From the NCBI GenBank assembly GCA_030618905.1, contig JAUXCL010000012.1, forward strand, positions 1 to 24,660: a DNA stretch of 24,660 nucleotides, read 5' to 3'. Under the pieces are notes generated by a model. It had not been told where the DNA came from and made no database searches. It saw only the letters and a list, made by a program, of their open reading frames with translations. The first letter of the stretch is position 1. Each line of letters starts with the position of its first letter. The position numbers and the translations under genes were made by a program. Origin of the DNA: Bacteroidales bacterium. GTDB taxonomy: Bacteria; Bacteroidota; Bacteroidia; Bacteroidales; B18-G4. Positions 1 to 7,569 of the stretch are shown piece by piece.

Positions 1-1535
1 CTCCCCCAATTCTCCCGGTCCAGGCTCCTGTATTGGATGGCTTCAGCCAGGTGCTGGGTTTCAATTTCCCGGCTGCCTTCAAGATCGGCAATGGTACGTG
101 CTACTTTCAGGATCCGGGTATAGGCTCTTGCCGAGAGATTGAGTTTCTCAATGGCCTGCTTTAGCAATAGATTGCCATCTTCCTTAACAATACAGACTTT
201 CCGGAGTACCCTGGACGACATATGTGCATTGCAATGTACCCCTTTATAGGGTTCAAACCGCTTTTCCTGTTCCAACCTGGCAGTAATGACACGTTCCCTG
301 ATCGCGTCACTAAGCTCAGCCTGCTTATTCTGGATTAAATCATTAAATGGTACCGGAACAACTTCAATATGGATATCAATCCTGTCCATCAAGGGGCCGG
401 AGATCCTATTCAGGTATTTCTGCACAAAGCCCGGTGAACAACTGCATTCTTGGTCGGGGTGATTATAATACCCGCAGGGACAAGGATTCATAGCCGCAAC
501 AAGCATGATGCTGGCCGGATATTCAACGGAAAACCTGGCCCTGGAGATAGAAACTGACCGCTCCTCCATGGGTTGACGCATGACCTCCAGCACCGTCCGC
601 TTAAATTCCGGCAACTCATCCAGAAAGAGGACTCCGTTATGGGCCAAAGAGATCTCCCCCGGCTGGGGAAATGTCCCTCCGCCAACCAGTCCTGCATCAG
701 AGATCGTGTGATGCGGAGACCTGAACGGCCTTACGGTGATCAAAGCAGTTTCCTTACTCATCTTGCCGGCCACTGAATGAATCTTTGTGGTTTCCAGTGC
801 TTCCTGAAGGTTCAAAGGCGGCAAAATCGATGGCAGGCGCTTTGCCAGCATAGTTTTTCCAGCACCTGGAGGACCGATCAGGATCACATTATGTCCGCCA
901 GCAGCAGCAATTTCCAGTGCCCTTTTAATATTCTGTTGGCCATTAACTTCTGAAAAATCAAATTCATAATTATTGAGGTTGGCATAAAAGATCTCTTTTG
1001 TGTTCACTTTTAATGGAATCAATGACGCTTCTCCGTTGAAGAAATCAATAACCTCTTTCATATGACTGGCAGCAAGGATATCCAGCTTGTCAACAACCGA
1101 TGCTTCGCGGGCATTCTCAGCCGGAAGGATGATCCCCTTAAAGTTTTTATCCCTGGCTTCAATGGCGATAGGTAATGCGCCCTTGATCGGTTTTAATCCA
1201 CCATCCAGCGACAGTTCCCCCATGATGATATAATCGCCAATTTTATCGGTTTGAATAGTTTCGGCTGCAGCAAGAATACCAACTGCTATGGTAAGGTCAT
1301 AAGACGATCCTTCTTTCCTGATATCAGCCGGTGCCAGGTTGATCACGATCTTTTTCCCCGGGATCTTATACCCGATGTATTTCAAAGCGGCCTCAATCCG
1401 CTGATGGCTTTCCTTTACTGCACTGTCGGGTAGCCCGACCATAAAAAAATTTATACCCTGGTCAATGATGACTTCCACCGTAATGGTGATGGCATTGATA
1501 CCCAGGATAGCGCTTCCGTACGTTTTAACTAGCAT
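1..1535 (-). CDS. YifB/ComM-family Mg-chelatase-like AAA+ ATPase (3' end cut by window edge)
   Basis: The frame is open from an ATG at 1533-1535 to the window edge, giving 511 codons. An N-terminal Lon-protease-like S5 fold (about residues 1-170) is followed by a Mg-chelatase AAA+ domain. Its Walker A is GPPGAGKT near residue 220 and its Walker B is LFLDELPEF near residue 303. A cysteine-rich NPCPCGYY...CSCSP stretch follows. The C-terminus reads ...DRENWG, close to the usual end of this family (about 506-512 residues), so only a few residues should be missing. The family includes ComM, a helicase for branch migration during natural transformation in Gammaproteobacteria; the role in Bacteroidota is not settled. 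The protein should be cytosolic. No clear TAnnTTTG box lies in the 96-base gap upstream. The family call is secure and the function only inferred. Confidence 0.93.
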   Translation of the reverse strand, partial: MLVKTYGSAILGINAITITVEVIIDQGINFFMVGLPDSAVKESHQRIEAALKYIGYKIPGKKIVINLAPADIRKEGSSYDLTIAVGILAAAETIQTDKIGDYIIMGELSLDGGLKPIKGALPIAIEARDKNFKGIILPAENAREASVVDKLDILAASHMKEVIDFFNGEASLIPLKVNTKEIFYANLNNYEFDFSEVNGQQNIKRALEIAAAGGHNVILIGPPGAGKTMLAKRLPSILPPLNLQEALETTKIHSVAGKMSKETALITVRPFRSPHHTISDAGLVGGGTFPQPGEISLAHNGVLFLDELPEFKRTVLEVMRQPMEERSVSISRARFSVEYPASIMLVAAMNPCPCGYYNHPDQECSCSPGFVQKYLNRISGPLMDRIDIHIEVVPVPFNDLIQNKQAELSDAIRERVITARLEQEKRFEPYKGVHCNAHMSSRVLRKVCIVKEDGNLLLKQAIEKLNLSARAYTRILKVARTIADLEGSREIETQHLAEAIQYRSLDRENWG

Positions 1536-1631
1536 GATTCTGGTATTAGCTGTTCAGTGATACTGGATTGATTACCCCCCTATCACTTTATACCATTTTT
1601 GCGAAAACGTTCCGAAAAAAGATGATAATTC

Positions 1632-2621
1632 TTATGGCTTGTATCCGGATTGACTCAAAATATCGACGGCTTCTTTCTCTTCCATGAGTTCTTGCAGGCT
1701 AATTTTACTTCTGTCCATATAGGACTTGACAATTTGCCAGCCAACCCAAATCCCCGTTCTTGCTGGTGATTCCTGATCGAAGAAAGAGGTGAAGGGCCCG
1801 TCATGTATGAGCTTATTGATTTTTTGAAAATCAGCAGTGTATAACAACTCGTTTTCTACCAGAAAAGCCCAGAGGTTAACTTCGTTTTCATCACACCATT
1901 CCAACTGTTTTCCGGTGAAGCCAATCTTCAGGGAGTCTGCTGTGGATGGCAATACCTTATCAAGGAAATACAGGATTTTCCCCCCATGGATCATATGATC
2001 GATAAGCTTTTCCCCCGCATAAGCCGGCAAATGCTTGACCCTGGCTACCTCACGCATACAATCAGGCACCATATAGGCTTTCTGCATCCTTCTCGACTGG
2101 TATTTAGGGATTCTCAGGCGTTTATAGGGAATGAATTCACTGCCTAAATAATCATCAATGGCAATGATCATCACGGTATCCAGGTACTGAACCGGGTGCT
2201 CAAAATCAATCCCTGAAATGTAAGAATAATAATCCGGCACCTGTCCATCAGGAAAATAATGAAGGTAATATTTTAAAGCCCCGGTCAATTGGGTTTCCAC
2301 ATCCTCAAGGTTGGGATAAATGGACTTGCTGTATGCTGCAATTTCATATAGAAAGGGATCTGAAATATAATCCCTGATCTGGATAATGCTTAAAGTATCC
2401 ATGTAATTATCCCCCAGAAAGAAACTATACTCTTTCGCCAGGACTGACAATCCCTGCCCGACTTTATCCGGATCGATGTTAAACAGGTCTCTTCCATATC
2501 TTTTGATATGAATTTTTTCCAGTTGGATGTCTGAAATAACAACGCTTTCATCAGCGCTGAAATGACATCCCGCGGGAATAATTATAAAAATAAGAAAGAA
2601 TAGTTTGATAATGTTTTTCAT
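1632..2621 (-). CDS. gldB: Gliding motility lipoprotein GldB
   Basis: This is a 329-residue lipoprotein. A hydrophobic signal (residues 4-16) runs into the lipobox PAGC with Cys19 as the lipidation site. The body has the GldB pattern, including DTVMIIAIDDYLG in the middle, a GK-ILYFLD-VLP stretch, GIWVGWQIV, and the family's typical ending SGYKP. GldB is essential for gliding in Flavobacterium johnsoniae and is associated with the T9SS/gliding machinery in the cell envelope; its biochemical role is unknown. From memory, gldB lies beside gldC and nadE in flavobacteria. Here nadE is two genes away on the other strand, and no gldC follows in the 96 bases before yifB. Many Bacteroidota with GldB do not glide, so the gene shows lineage and T9SS association rather than motility. 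Confidence 0.88.
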   Translation of the reverse strand: MKNIIKLFFLIFIIIPAGCHFSADESVVISDIQLEKIHIKRYGRDLFNIDPDKVGQGLSVLAKEYSFFLGDNYMDTLSIIQIRDYISDPFLYEIAAYSKSIYPNLEDVETQLTGALKYYLHYFPDGQVPDYYSYISGIDFEHPVQYLDTVMIIAIDDYLGSEFIPYKRLRIPKYQSRRMQKAYMVPDCMREVARVKHLPAYAGEKLIDHMIHGGKILYFLDKVLPSTADSLKIGFTGKQLEWCDENEVNLWAFLVENELLYTADFQKINKLIHDGPFTSFFDQESPARTGIWVGWQIVKSYMDRSKISLQELMEEKEAVDILSQSGYKP

Positions 2622-2649
2622 ATTTGTTGAAAAATAATGTAGATACAGG

Positions 2650-2657
2650 CAAAAATA
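2650..2657 (-). promoter_or_regulatory. Candidate Bacteroidota -7 box for gldB
   Basis: On the minus strand this reads TATTTTTG, a full match to TAnnTTTG, 28 bases upstream of the gldB ATG. Nineteen bases upstream of it is TTC rather than the -33 TTG, so the upstream half is imperfect. Position and orientation suit a short 5' leader of about 25 bases. Confidence 0.45.
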
Positions 2658-2804
2658 ATAAACATTTAAGCATTTTGAATGTCATTTTATTAACACAAGG
2701 TATTGTAAAACTTGAGATTATCCCGGGAAACCAAAGCTGAAAATAAACTATTTTTAGGGGTTGAATTAGCGCGTAGACCAAAGTACACCTGACTCAAGAA
2801 ATTC

Positions 2805-3503
2805 ATGGCCATGAAAAAAGCAATCGCTATATTGATCATTTTCGTATGCATTGTTACCACTTCTGCATATTCACAACATAAACCATTTGTTTTCGGATTT
2901 AAAATTGCTCCAAACCTGGGTTGGTTTAAAGCAAACACTGATGGGTATGAAAATGTGGGGACTACTCCGGGGTTTGCCTGGGGATTTATCGCCGAGTTTC
3001 ATTTGATGGAACATTATGCCATTGGAACAGGATTTAATGTGCTGTACCTGAATGCAAAACTTAATTATCCTTACCGGCAAATTGCCGGTGGAGATACCAT
3101 GACAGGAGTGATGGAACGTAAGTACCATCTCAAATATATTGAGGTTCCACTGGTCTTAAAAATGGAGACCAGGGTTTTTGGTAAATTCAAGTTTTTTGGA
3201 CAAATCGGACTGGGAACCAGCTTCCTGATCGATGCTAAAGCGGACGATGTGTTTATTTATGAGGGAAATACCTCCAAAGAAGACAAAGTAAATATATATG
3301 ATGATATCCGTTTTATCAGAGAATCCTTAATTTTGGGTATTGGAGCGGAATTCATCATTGAAGGTTCCACCCTCGTTTTTGCAGGTGTTAATTTTGATAA
3401 TGGTTTTACGAACATCCTGAAAGGCAATAATACGGTTGACCCTTCTATCAGCCAAAGAGCGAATGCCAATTTTATTGAATTCCAGATTGGCATGTTGTTT
3501 TAA
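2805..3503 (+). CDS. PorT-family outer-membrane beta-barrel protein
   Basis: The product is 232 residues, with an N-terminal signal peptide ending near AYSQ. Alternating aromatic/hydrophobic strands follow, as in the OMP_b-brl_2 (PorT-like) family: FGFKIAPNLGWF, GFAWGFIAEFHL, YAIGTGFNVLYL, YIEVPLVLKM and GQIGLGTSFLIDA. It ends in a typical barrel-terminal strand, FIEFQIGMLF, with a C-terminal Phe. It probably forms an 8-10-stranded barrel in the outer membrane. PorT itself is a T9SS component, but the superfamily is large and I would not equate this protein with PorT/SprT. ATG codons at 2805 and 2811 are both possible; the second gives the more usual MKKA signal start. nadE follows after 12 bases, suggesting co-transcription. 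Confidence 0.8.
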   Translation: MAMKKAIAILIIFVCIVTTSAYSQHKPFVFGFKIAPNLGWFKANTDGYENVGTTPGFAWGFIAEFHLMEHYAIGTGFNVLYLNAKLNYPYRQIAGGDTMTGVMERKYHLKYIEVPLVLKMETRVFGKFKFFGQIGLGTSFLIDAKADDVFIYEGNTSKEDKVNIYDDIRFIRESLILGIGAEFIIEGSTLVFAGVNFDNGFTNILKGNNTVDPSISQRANANFIEFQIGMLF

Positions 3504-3511
3504 TATCTTTG
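3504..3511 (+). promoter_or_regulatory. Possible internal -7 box just upstream of nadE
   Basis: TATCTTTG fully matches TAnnTTTG. It lies directly after the stop of the barrel gene and four bases before the nadE GTG. Initiation here would put the transcript's 5' end at about the start codon (leaderless). No TTG sits 19 bases upstream, so this could be a chance match in an AT-rich gap. Confidence 0.28.
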
Positions 3512-3515
3512 AAAA

Positions 3516-5162
3516 GTGAAAATAGCCTTAGCGCAAATCAACTATCACATCGGGAACTTCAAGCAAAATGAAGACAAGATCCTGAAATCAATAAGCTCTG
3601 CCAAATCCCAGGGCGCTGACATAGTTATATTTGCAGAAATGGCCACGTCCGGGTATCCCCCCCGCGACTTTTTGGAATTCCGTGATTTTATTCATCAGTG
3701 TGACGAATCTATATCTGATATTGCCAAAGCCTGTAAGGGAATAGCGGCAGTTGTCGGATCCCCTTCAATCAACCCCGAAGAGCAGGGAAAAGATCTTCAT
3801 AATTCAGCATTTTTTCTGACAGATGGGAAAGTGCAAGAGGTCAGGCATAAAACCTTGCTTCCCAATTATGATATATTCGATGAGTATCGGTACTTCGAGC
3901 CTAATAAAACCTTTAAAGTCGTTGAATATAAAGGGAAAAGGATTGCGCTAACTATCTGTGAAGACCTTTGGAACATTGGTAACGATCCCATGTATACCAT
4001 AAACCCGATGGATGAACTGATGAAACAGGATCCGGATTTTATCATTAATATTGCCGCATCCCCCTTCCACTACAAGCAGGTCAAAAGACGGAAAGATATC
4101 CTGTTGCAGAATGTAGAGCGCTATAAAATTCCACTCTTCTACATGAACCATGTTGGTGCACAAACAGAATTATTGTTCGACGGGGGTTCTATGGTGATCA
4201 ATTCCGGGGGGATTGTGATTGATGAACTGAATTATTTTGAGGAGGACCTGAGGGTTTATGACCTGTCGCAGATTGATGACCCTGCATTCTATTCCAGGCT
4301 TGCACCCAAACCCAATAAAGGTAAAATTGAATTGATTCATGATGCCCTTGTAATGGGAATCAGGAATTACTTTCATAAACTGGGATTTAATAAAGCCATA
4401 CTGGGCCTTTCTGGTGGAATAGATTCTGCGGTAACACTTGCACTGGCTGCCAGGGCATTGGGAGAGCAAAATGTTTTGGCTGTGATGCTGCCTTCTGAAT
4501 TTTCATCAGACCATTCTGTGGCTGATGCGCAGAAACTGGCTGAAAACCTGGACTGTCCCTATGAACTGATCAGCATCGAAGAAGCCTATAAGAGTTTTGA
4601 AAGCAGCCTGAACGCCGTTTTCAAGGATCAGCCATTTGATATTACCGAAGAAAATATCCAGGCCAGGATTCGCGGGCTAATCTTGATGGCTTTGTCCAAT
4701 AAATTTGGATATATCCTGCTTAATACTTCGAATAAGAGCGAAGCGGCTGTAGGGTACGGGACCTTATATGGGGATATGAACGGCGGCTTATCTGTGTTGG
4801 GTGATGTGTATAAGACCGAGGTCTATGAACTGGCCAGGTTTATCAATAAAAATGTAGAAATCATTCCTGAAAACAGTATTCTTAAGCCCCCATCGGCAGA
4901 ATTGCGTCCGGGACAAAAAGATTCTGACTCATTGCCTGAATATGATATCCTGGATAAAATCCTTTATCAATACATTGAAATGCGTAAAGGGCCTAAAGAA
5001 TTGGTCGGGATGGGATTTGATGAAGCCATGGTGAGAAGAATTCTGAAACTGGTCAATACCAACGAATACAAACGATACCAGACAGCACCTACTCTCAGGA
5101 TTTCACCAAAAGCTTTTGGAATGGGCAGAAGAATGCCCATAGTAGCCAGGTATTTATCTTAG
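3516..5162 (+). CDS. nadE: Glutamine-dependent NAD(+) synthetase
   Basis: The 548-residue protein joins two domains. The N-terminal nitrilase-like glutaminase (about 1-250) has a complete Glu-Lys-Cys triad: E41 (FAEMATSGYPP), K112 (HKTLLPNYD) and C148 (TICEDLWN). The C-terminal ATP-pyrophosphatase NAD synthase domain (about 265-548) has the loop LSGGIDSAV near 298-306, and later NTSNKSEAAVGYGT. It makes NAD from deamido-NAD with ammonia channelled from glutamine, in the cytosol, as the last step of NAD synthesis. The start is a GTG at 3516; MKIALAQINY is the usual N-terminus of the nitrilase domain and no upstream ATG fits. The length is normal for the two-domain bacterial type. It follows the barrel gene by 12 bases and converges on nfu with a 6-base gap. 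Confidence 0.97.
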   Translation: MKIALAQINYHIGNFKQNEDKILKSISSAKSQGADIVIFAEMATSGYPPRDFLEFRDFIHQCDESISDIAKACKGIAAVVGSPSINPEEQGKDLHNSAFFLTDGKVQEVRHKTLLPNYDIFDEYRYFEPNKTFKVVEYKGKRIALTICEDLWNIGNDPMYTINPMDELMKQDPDFIINIAASPFHYKQVKRRKDILLQNVERYKIPLFYMNHVGAQTELLFDGGSMVINSGGIVIDELNYFEEDLRVYDLSQIDDPAFYSRLAPKPNKGKIELIHDALVMGIRNYFHKLGFNKAILGLSGGIDSAVTLALAARALGEQNVLAVMLPSEFSSDHSVADAQKLAENLDCPYELISIEEAYKSFESSLNAVFKDQPFDITEENIQARIRGLILMALSNKFGYILLNTSNKSEAAVGYGTLYGDMNGGLSVLGDVYKTEVYELARFINKNVEIIPENSILKPPSAELRPGQKDSDSLPEYDILDKILYQYIEMRKGPKELVGMGFDEAMVRRILKLVNTNEYKRYQTAPTLRISPKAFGMGRRMPIVARYLS

Positions 5163-5168
5163 ATCAGA

Positions 5169-5423
5169 TTAGTTGATTGACTCAACCGACTGGATTTCCG
5201 GAATCGCATTTTTGATGGTGGTTTCCACTCCTCCTTTAAGGGTCATTGTGCTATAGGGACAAGAACCACAAGCACCTTTTAATTCCACATTCACAACCAT
5301 ATCATCAGTCAGGTCAACAAACTCGATGTCACCACCATCCTGCTGGATATAGGGCCTGATCTGTTCAAGCACATTCTTTACCTTACGTGTGATCTCTTCT
5401 TTCTGTTCTGCAGTCATCAGCAT
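5169..5423 (-). CDS. NifU-like (Nfu) Fe-S cluster carrier domain protein
   Basis: This small protein of 84 residues is a stand-alone NifU C-terminal domain. The diagnostic motif GACGSCPYSTMTLKGG carries the CxxC pair that holds a bridging [4Fe-4S] cluster at a dimer interface. IRPYIQQDGGDIEFVDL upstream of it is the conserved first part of the fold. It probably receives and delivers Fe-S clusters in the cytosol. Two Met codons (5423 and 5417) are possible starts. It lies 23 bases downstream of mrp on the same strand, and Mrp-type ATPases also act in Fe-S cluster transfer, so a shared operon makes functional sense. Confidence 0.92.
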   Translation of the reverse strand: MLMTAEQKEEITRKVKNVLEQIRPYIQQDGGDIEFVDLTDDMVVNVELKGACGSCPYSTMTLKGGVETTIKNAIPEIQSVESIN

Positions 5424-5446
5424 AAAAATTTTGGTAAAAATACAAT

Positions 5447-6487
5447 TTATTCAGGTTGCTTTATTTTGCTGACCTCATTTTTAATGTTTTTTGCCAGTTC
5501 CAGGAAAGCCCTGGATATGATACTGTTCTCCTCCAATGTGCTTGGAACTCCGCGGTCACCGGCTTCACAAACACTTTGAACCAGTGGAATTTGCCCCAGG
5601 AATGGTACATTTGATTGCTCAGCAAGTTTTTTTCCACCTTCCTTGCCGAAAATATAATATTTATTATCAGGCAGTTCGGCAGGGGTGAAGTACGACATGT
5701 TCTCAACAAGTCCCAATATCGGTATCCGGATATTTTCCTGGTTGAACATACTGAAGGCTTTTCTCGCATCTGCCAGGGCCACTTCCTGTGGGGTACTGAC
5801 AATGACAATTCCGGAAACAGCGATCTGTTGAGCAAGGGTCAATTGAATATCTCCGGTACCCGGAGGAAGGTCGACAACCAGATAATCAAGTTCTCCCCAT
5901 TCGGCATCGTTGAATAGCTGTGATAATGCATTGGATGCCATAGGTCCTCTCCAGATCAGGGCCTGGCTTTGATCAACAAAGAATCCAATGGATAGTACTT
6001 TAATCCCATATTTTTCAACCGGTATGATAATGGTTTTACCATCCTTTTCTCTCACCTCCGGTTTGGCTTCAATCAGGTCGAACATCATTGGGACTGAAGG
6101 CCCGTAGATATCTGCATCAATGATACCGGTTTTTGCTCCCAGCTGGCTTAAGGCCACTGCCAGATTCACTGAAACAGTGGATTTTCCAACGCCACCTTTC
6201 CCGGATGCCACAGCAATAACATACTTTACTTTTGCCAGAGAGTCAACAGGAACACCGACGTCAATTGTGATTTTAGCATCTTTTCCAGCCAATTCCTTCA
6301 GGGTATTAATGCATGTGTCTCTAACGATATTTTCATTTTTCTCATCTTTTTCAGGGAAAAGCAAGGTCAAACTTATTTCATCACCATCTACCTTGATATT
6401 GCGAATCATGTTCAATGCCACTACATTATCACGCTTTGGGAAATAAAAAACCTTTTTGAGGGCTTCCAATATTGTTTCCTGGGTCAT
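5447..6487 (-). CDS. mrp: Mrp/ApbC-type P-loop ATPase, Fe-S cluster carrier
   Basis: The product is 346 residues. A short DUF59/MIP18-like domain (about 1-90) precedes a deviant Walker A, SGKGGVGKSTVSVNLA (about residue 98), with DADIYGPSVPMMF and DYLVVDLPPGTGD following. These define the Mrp/NBP35 family of MinD-like ATPases that assemble or transfer [4Fe-4S] clusters. The start MTQETILEALKK at 6487 is preferred: it is the normal N-terminus, and a promoter box at 6522-6529 lies between it and the next upstream in-frame start at 6532. Odd feature: the CxxC cluster ligands usually found after ENMS are absent, and the segment reads ENMSYFTPAELPDNKYYIFG. I recall the same in other Bacteroidota homologues. 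nfu lies just downstream. Confidence 0.93.
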   Translation of the reverse strand: MTQETILEALKKVFYFPKRDNVVALNMIRNIKVDGDEISLTLLFPEKDEKNENIVRDTCINTLKELAGKDAKITIDVGVPVDSLAKVKYVIAVASGKGGVGKSTVSVNLAVALSQLGAKTGIIDADIYGPSVPMMFDLIEAKPEVREKDGKTIIIPVEKYGIKVLSIGFFVDQSQALIWRGPMASNALSQLFNDAEWGELDYLVVDLPPGTGDIQLTLAQQIAVSGIVIVSTPQEVALADARKAFSMFNQENIRIPILGLVENMSYFTPAELPDNKYYIFGKEGGKKLAEQSNVPFLGQIPLVQSVCEAGDRGVPSTLEENSIISRAFLELAKNIKNEVSKIKQPE

Positions 6488-6521
6488 CTTGTAAATTATT
6501 GGTTCAAAATTTAAGGGAAGG

Positions 6522-6529
6522 CAAAAATA
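6522..6529 (-). promoter_or_regulatory. Candidate -7 box for mrp-nfu
   Basis: The minus strand reads TATTTTTG, a full TAnnTTTG match, about 35 bases upstream of the mrp ATG. A TTG lies 17 bases further upstream, against a typical spacing of about 19. It supports the downstream mrp start, because the alternative start at 6532 would lie upstream of transcription. Confidence 0.5.
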
Positions 6530-6570
6530 CAAATAAAGAAATTATCCAATCAGAAAAACAGGAAATAAGA

Positions 6571-6903
6571 TTATAGAAGCTCCCTGGATGGGTCCCAAAA
6601 ATATTTGGTAAAACCTGCAATCTGATCATTTACCACAATGATATCTTCATTTTCCAGAAGCTCCTGCATTACCTTCGGTCCCCCGAAATGATGTTTGCCG
6701 GTCAACATACCTTTACGATTGACCACCCTGTGTGCAGGTACATCAAGGGGCTGTGAATGCGACATGTTCATAGCCCAGCCAACCATCCTGGCAGATCCTT
6801 TGCTCCCCAGATATTGTGCAATAGCTCCGTAGGAAGTTACACGCCCGTAGGGGATCAATCTCACCACTTCGTAAACCTTATTAAAAAATGATTGCTCTGT
6901 CAA
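6571..6903 (-). CDS. Alkyltransferase-like (ATL) DNA-repair protein, MGMT fold without acceptor Cys
   Basis: The product is 110 residues and corresponds to the DNA-binding domain of O6-methylguanine-DNA methyltransferase. IPYGRVTSYGAIAQYLG is the recognition-helix region, and SARMVGWAM carries the Arg finger (R39). The acceptor motif PCHRV reads PAHRV, with Ala57 replacing the reactive Cys. The protein therefore should not transfer alkyl groups. ATL proteins bind O6-alkylguanine and hand it to nucleotide excision repair; other ATLs commonly have PWHRV. The start overlaps the trmB stop by four bases, so translation is probably coupled. The residues after about 95 (TKYFWDPSRELL) are typical of the short ATL ending. 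Confidence 0.88.
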   Translation of the reverse strand: MTEQSFFNKVYEVVRLIPYGRVTSYGAIAQYLGSKGSARMVGWAMNMSHSQPLDVPAHRVVNRKGMLTGKHHFGGPKVMQELLENEDIIVVNDQIAGFTKYFWDPSRELL

Positions 6904-7568
6904 ATGGCTTTTAATTTGAATGCAATATAATGGATTTGTTTTCGCTGTTCGAGAAATTTTTCCTCGTAATAAGTCCTGATGTCCCTGATGTCAGCAGGAC
7001 AATCCGATTGATACACGTCATCAGTTTTATAAACCAGTTGATGGCCATGCTCCCTGATCACCTGCAAAGTGTAGTCATAAAGTTCGGTATTATCGGTTTT
7101 GAGATGGATCAGGTGTTCAGGTTTAAGAATATGGCTATATCGATCTAAAAATGCCTGGGCTGTAAGCCTTTTTCTTTCTTTTGATCTTTTGGGTTGCGGA
7201 TCGGGGAATATGATATAGATCTCACTTATTTCCCCTTTGTCGAAAATTTTTTCTATCATCTCAATCCTGGTCCTTATGAAGGCTACATGTTTTAGAGTCA
7301 GTTCATTGGACTGCTTGGATCCTTGCCATAACCTGGCTCCCTGGATATCAATGCCAATATAATTTCTGTCAGGAAAATTTTGTGAGAGTCCTATGGTATA
7401 TTCGCCTTTACCGCATCCCAGTTCCAGCACCAATGAATGATCATTCTGGAAATATTGCTGCCATTTCCCTTTGTGGATGAATCCTTCTTCTATATCCTCA
7501 AAAGTAGGTTGGAAAAGGTTGTTGAATGTTAGATTCTCTGCAAAGCGTTGCAATTTTTTCTTGCCCAC
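6900..7568 (-). CDS. trmB: tRNA (guanine-N7-)-methyltransferase
   Basis: The 222-residue SAM-dependent methyltransferase makes m7G46 in the tRNA variable loop. Visible motifs are the SAM site LELGCGKGEYTIGL (about residue 48), YIGIDIQGARLW, and the TrmB signature IFPDPQPKRSKERKRLT, followed by HLKTDN near residue 156. The length is normal. The frame opens with GTG at 7568. The ATG at 7568-7570 is in another frame (ATGTGGGC), so GTG GGC AAG is the likely start. Only one base separates it from the TGA of the HU-SPOR gene, and it overlaps the ATL gene by four bases, so the three genes look translationally coupled. Confidence 0.95.
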   Translation of the reverse strand: MGKKKLQRFAENLTFNNLFQPTFEDIEEGFIHKGKWQQYFQNDHSLVLELGCGKGEYTIGLSQNFPDRNYIGIDIQGARLWQGSKQSNELTLKHVAFIRTRIEMIEKIFDKGEISEIYIIFPDPQPKRSKERKRLTAQAFLDRYSHILKPEHLIHLKTDNTELYDYTLQVIREHGHQLVYKTDDVYQSDCPADIRDIRTYYEEKFLEQRKQIHYIAFKLKAI

Positions 7569-7569
7569 A

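Noticed and set aside
1560..1631. Terminator after gldB (AACGTT region near 1605-1620)
   Set aside because: Only a short palindrome is present, with no stable stem followed by a T-run.
2690..2938. Minus-strand frames at 2551-2781 and 2690-2938
   Set aside because: They overlap the gldB start, the divergent promoter gap and the barrel gene, and have no recognisable protein features.
6488..6532. Upstream start for mrp at 6532
   Set aside because: The added residues are unlike the family, and the likely promoter box lies within this stretch.
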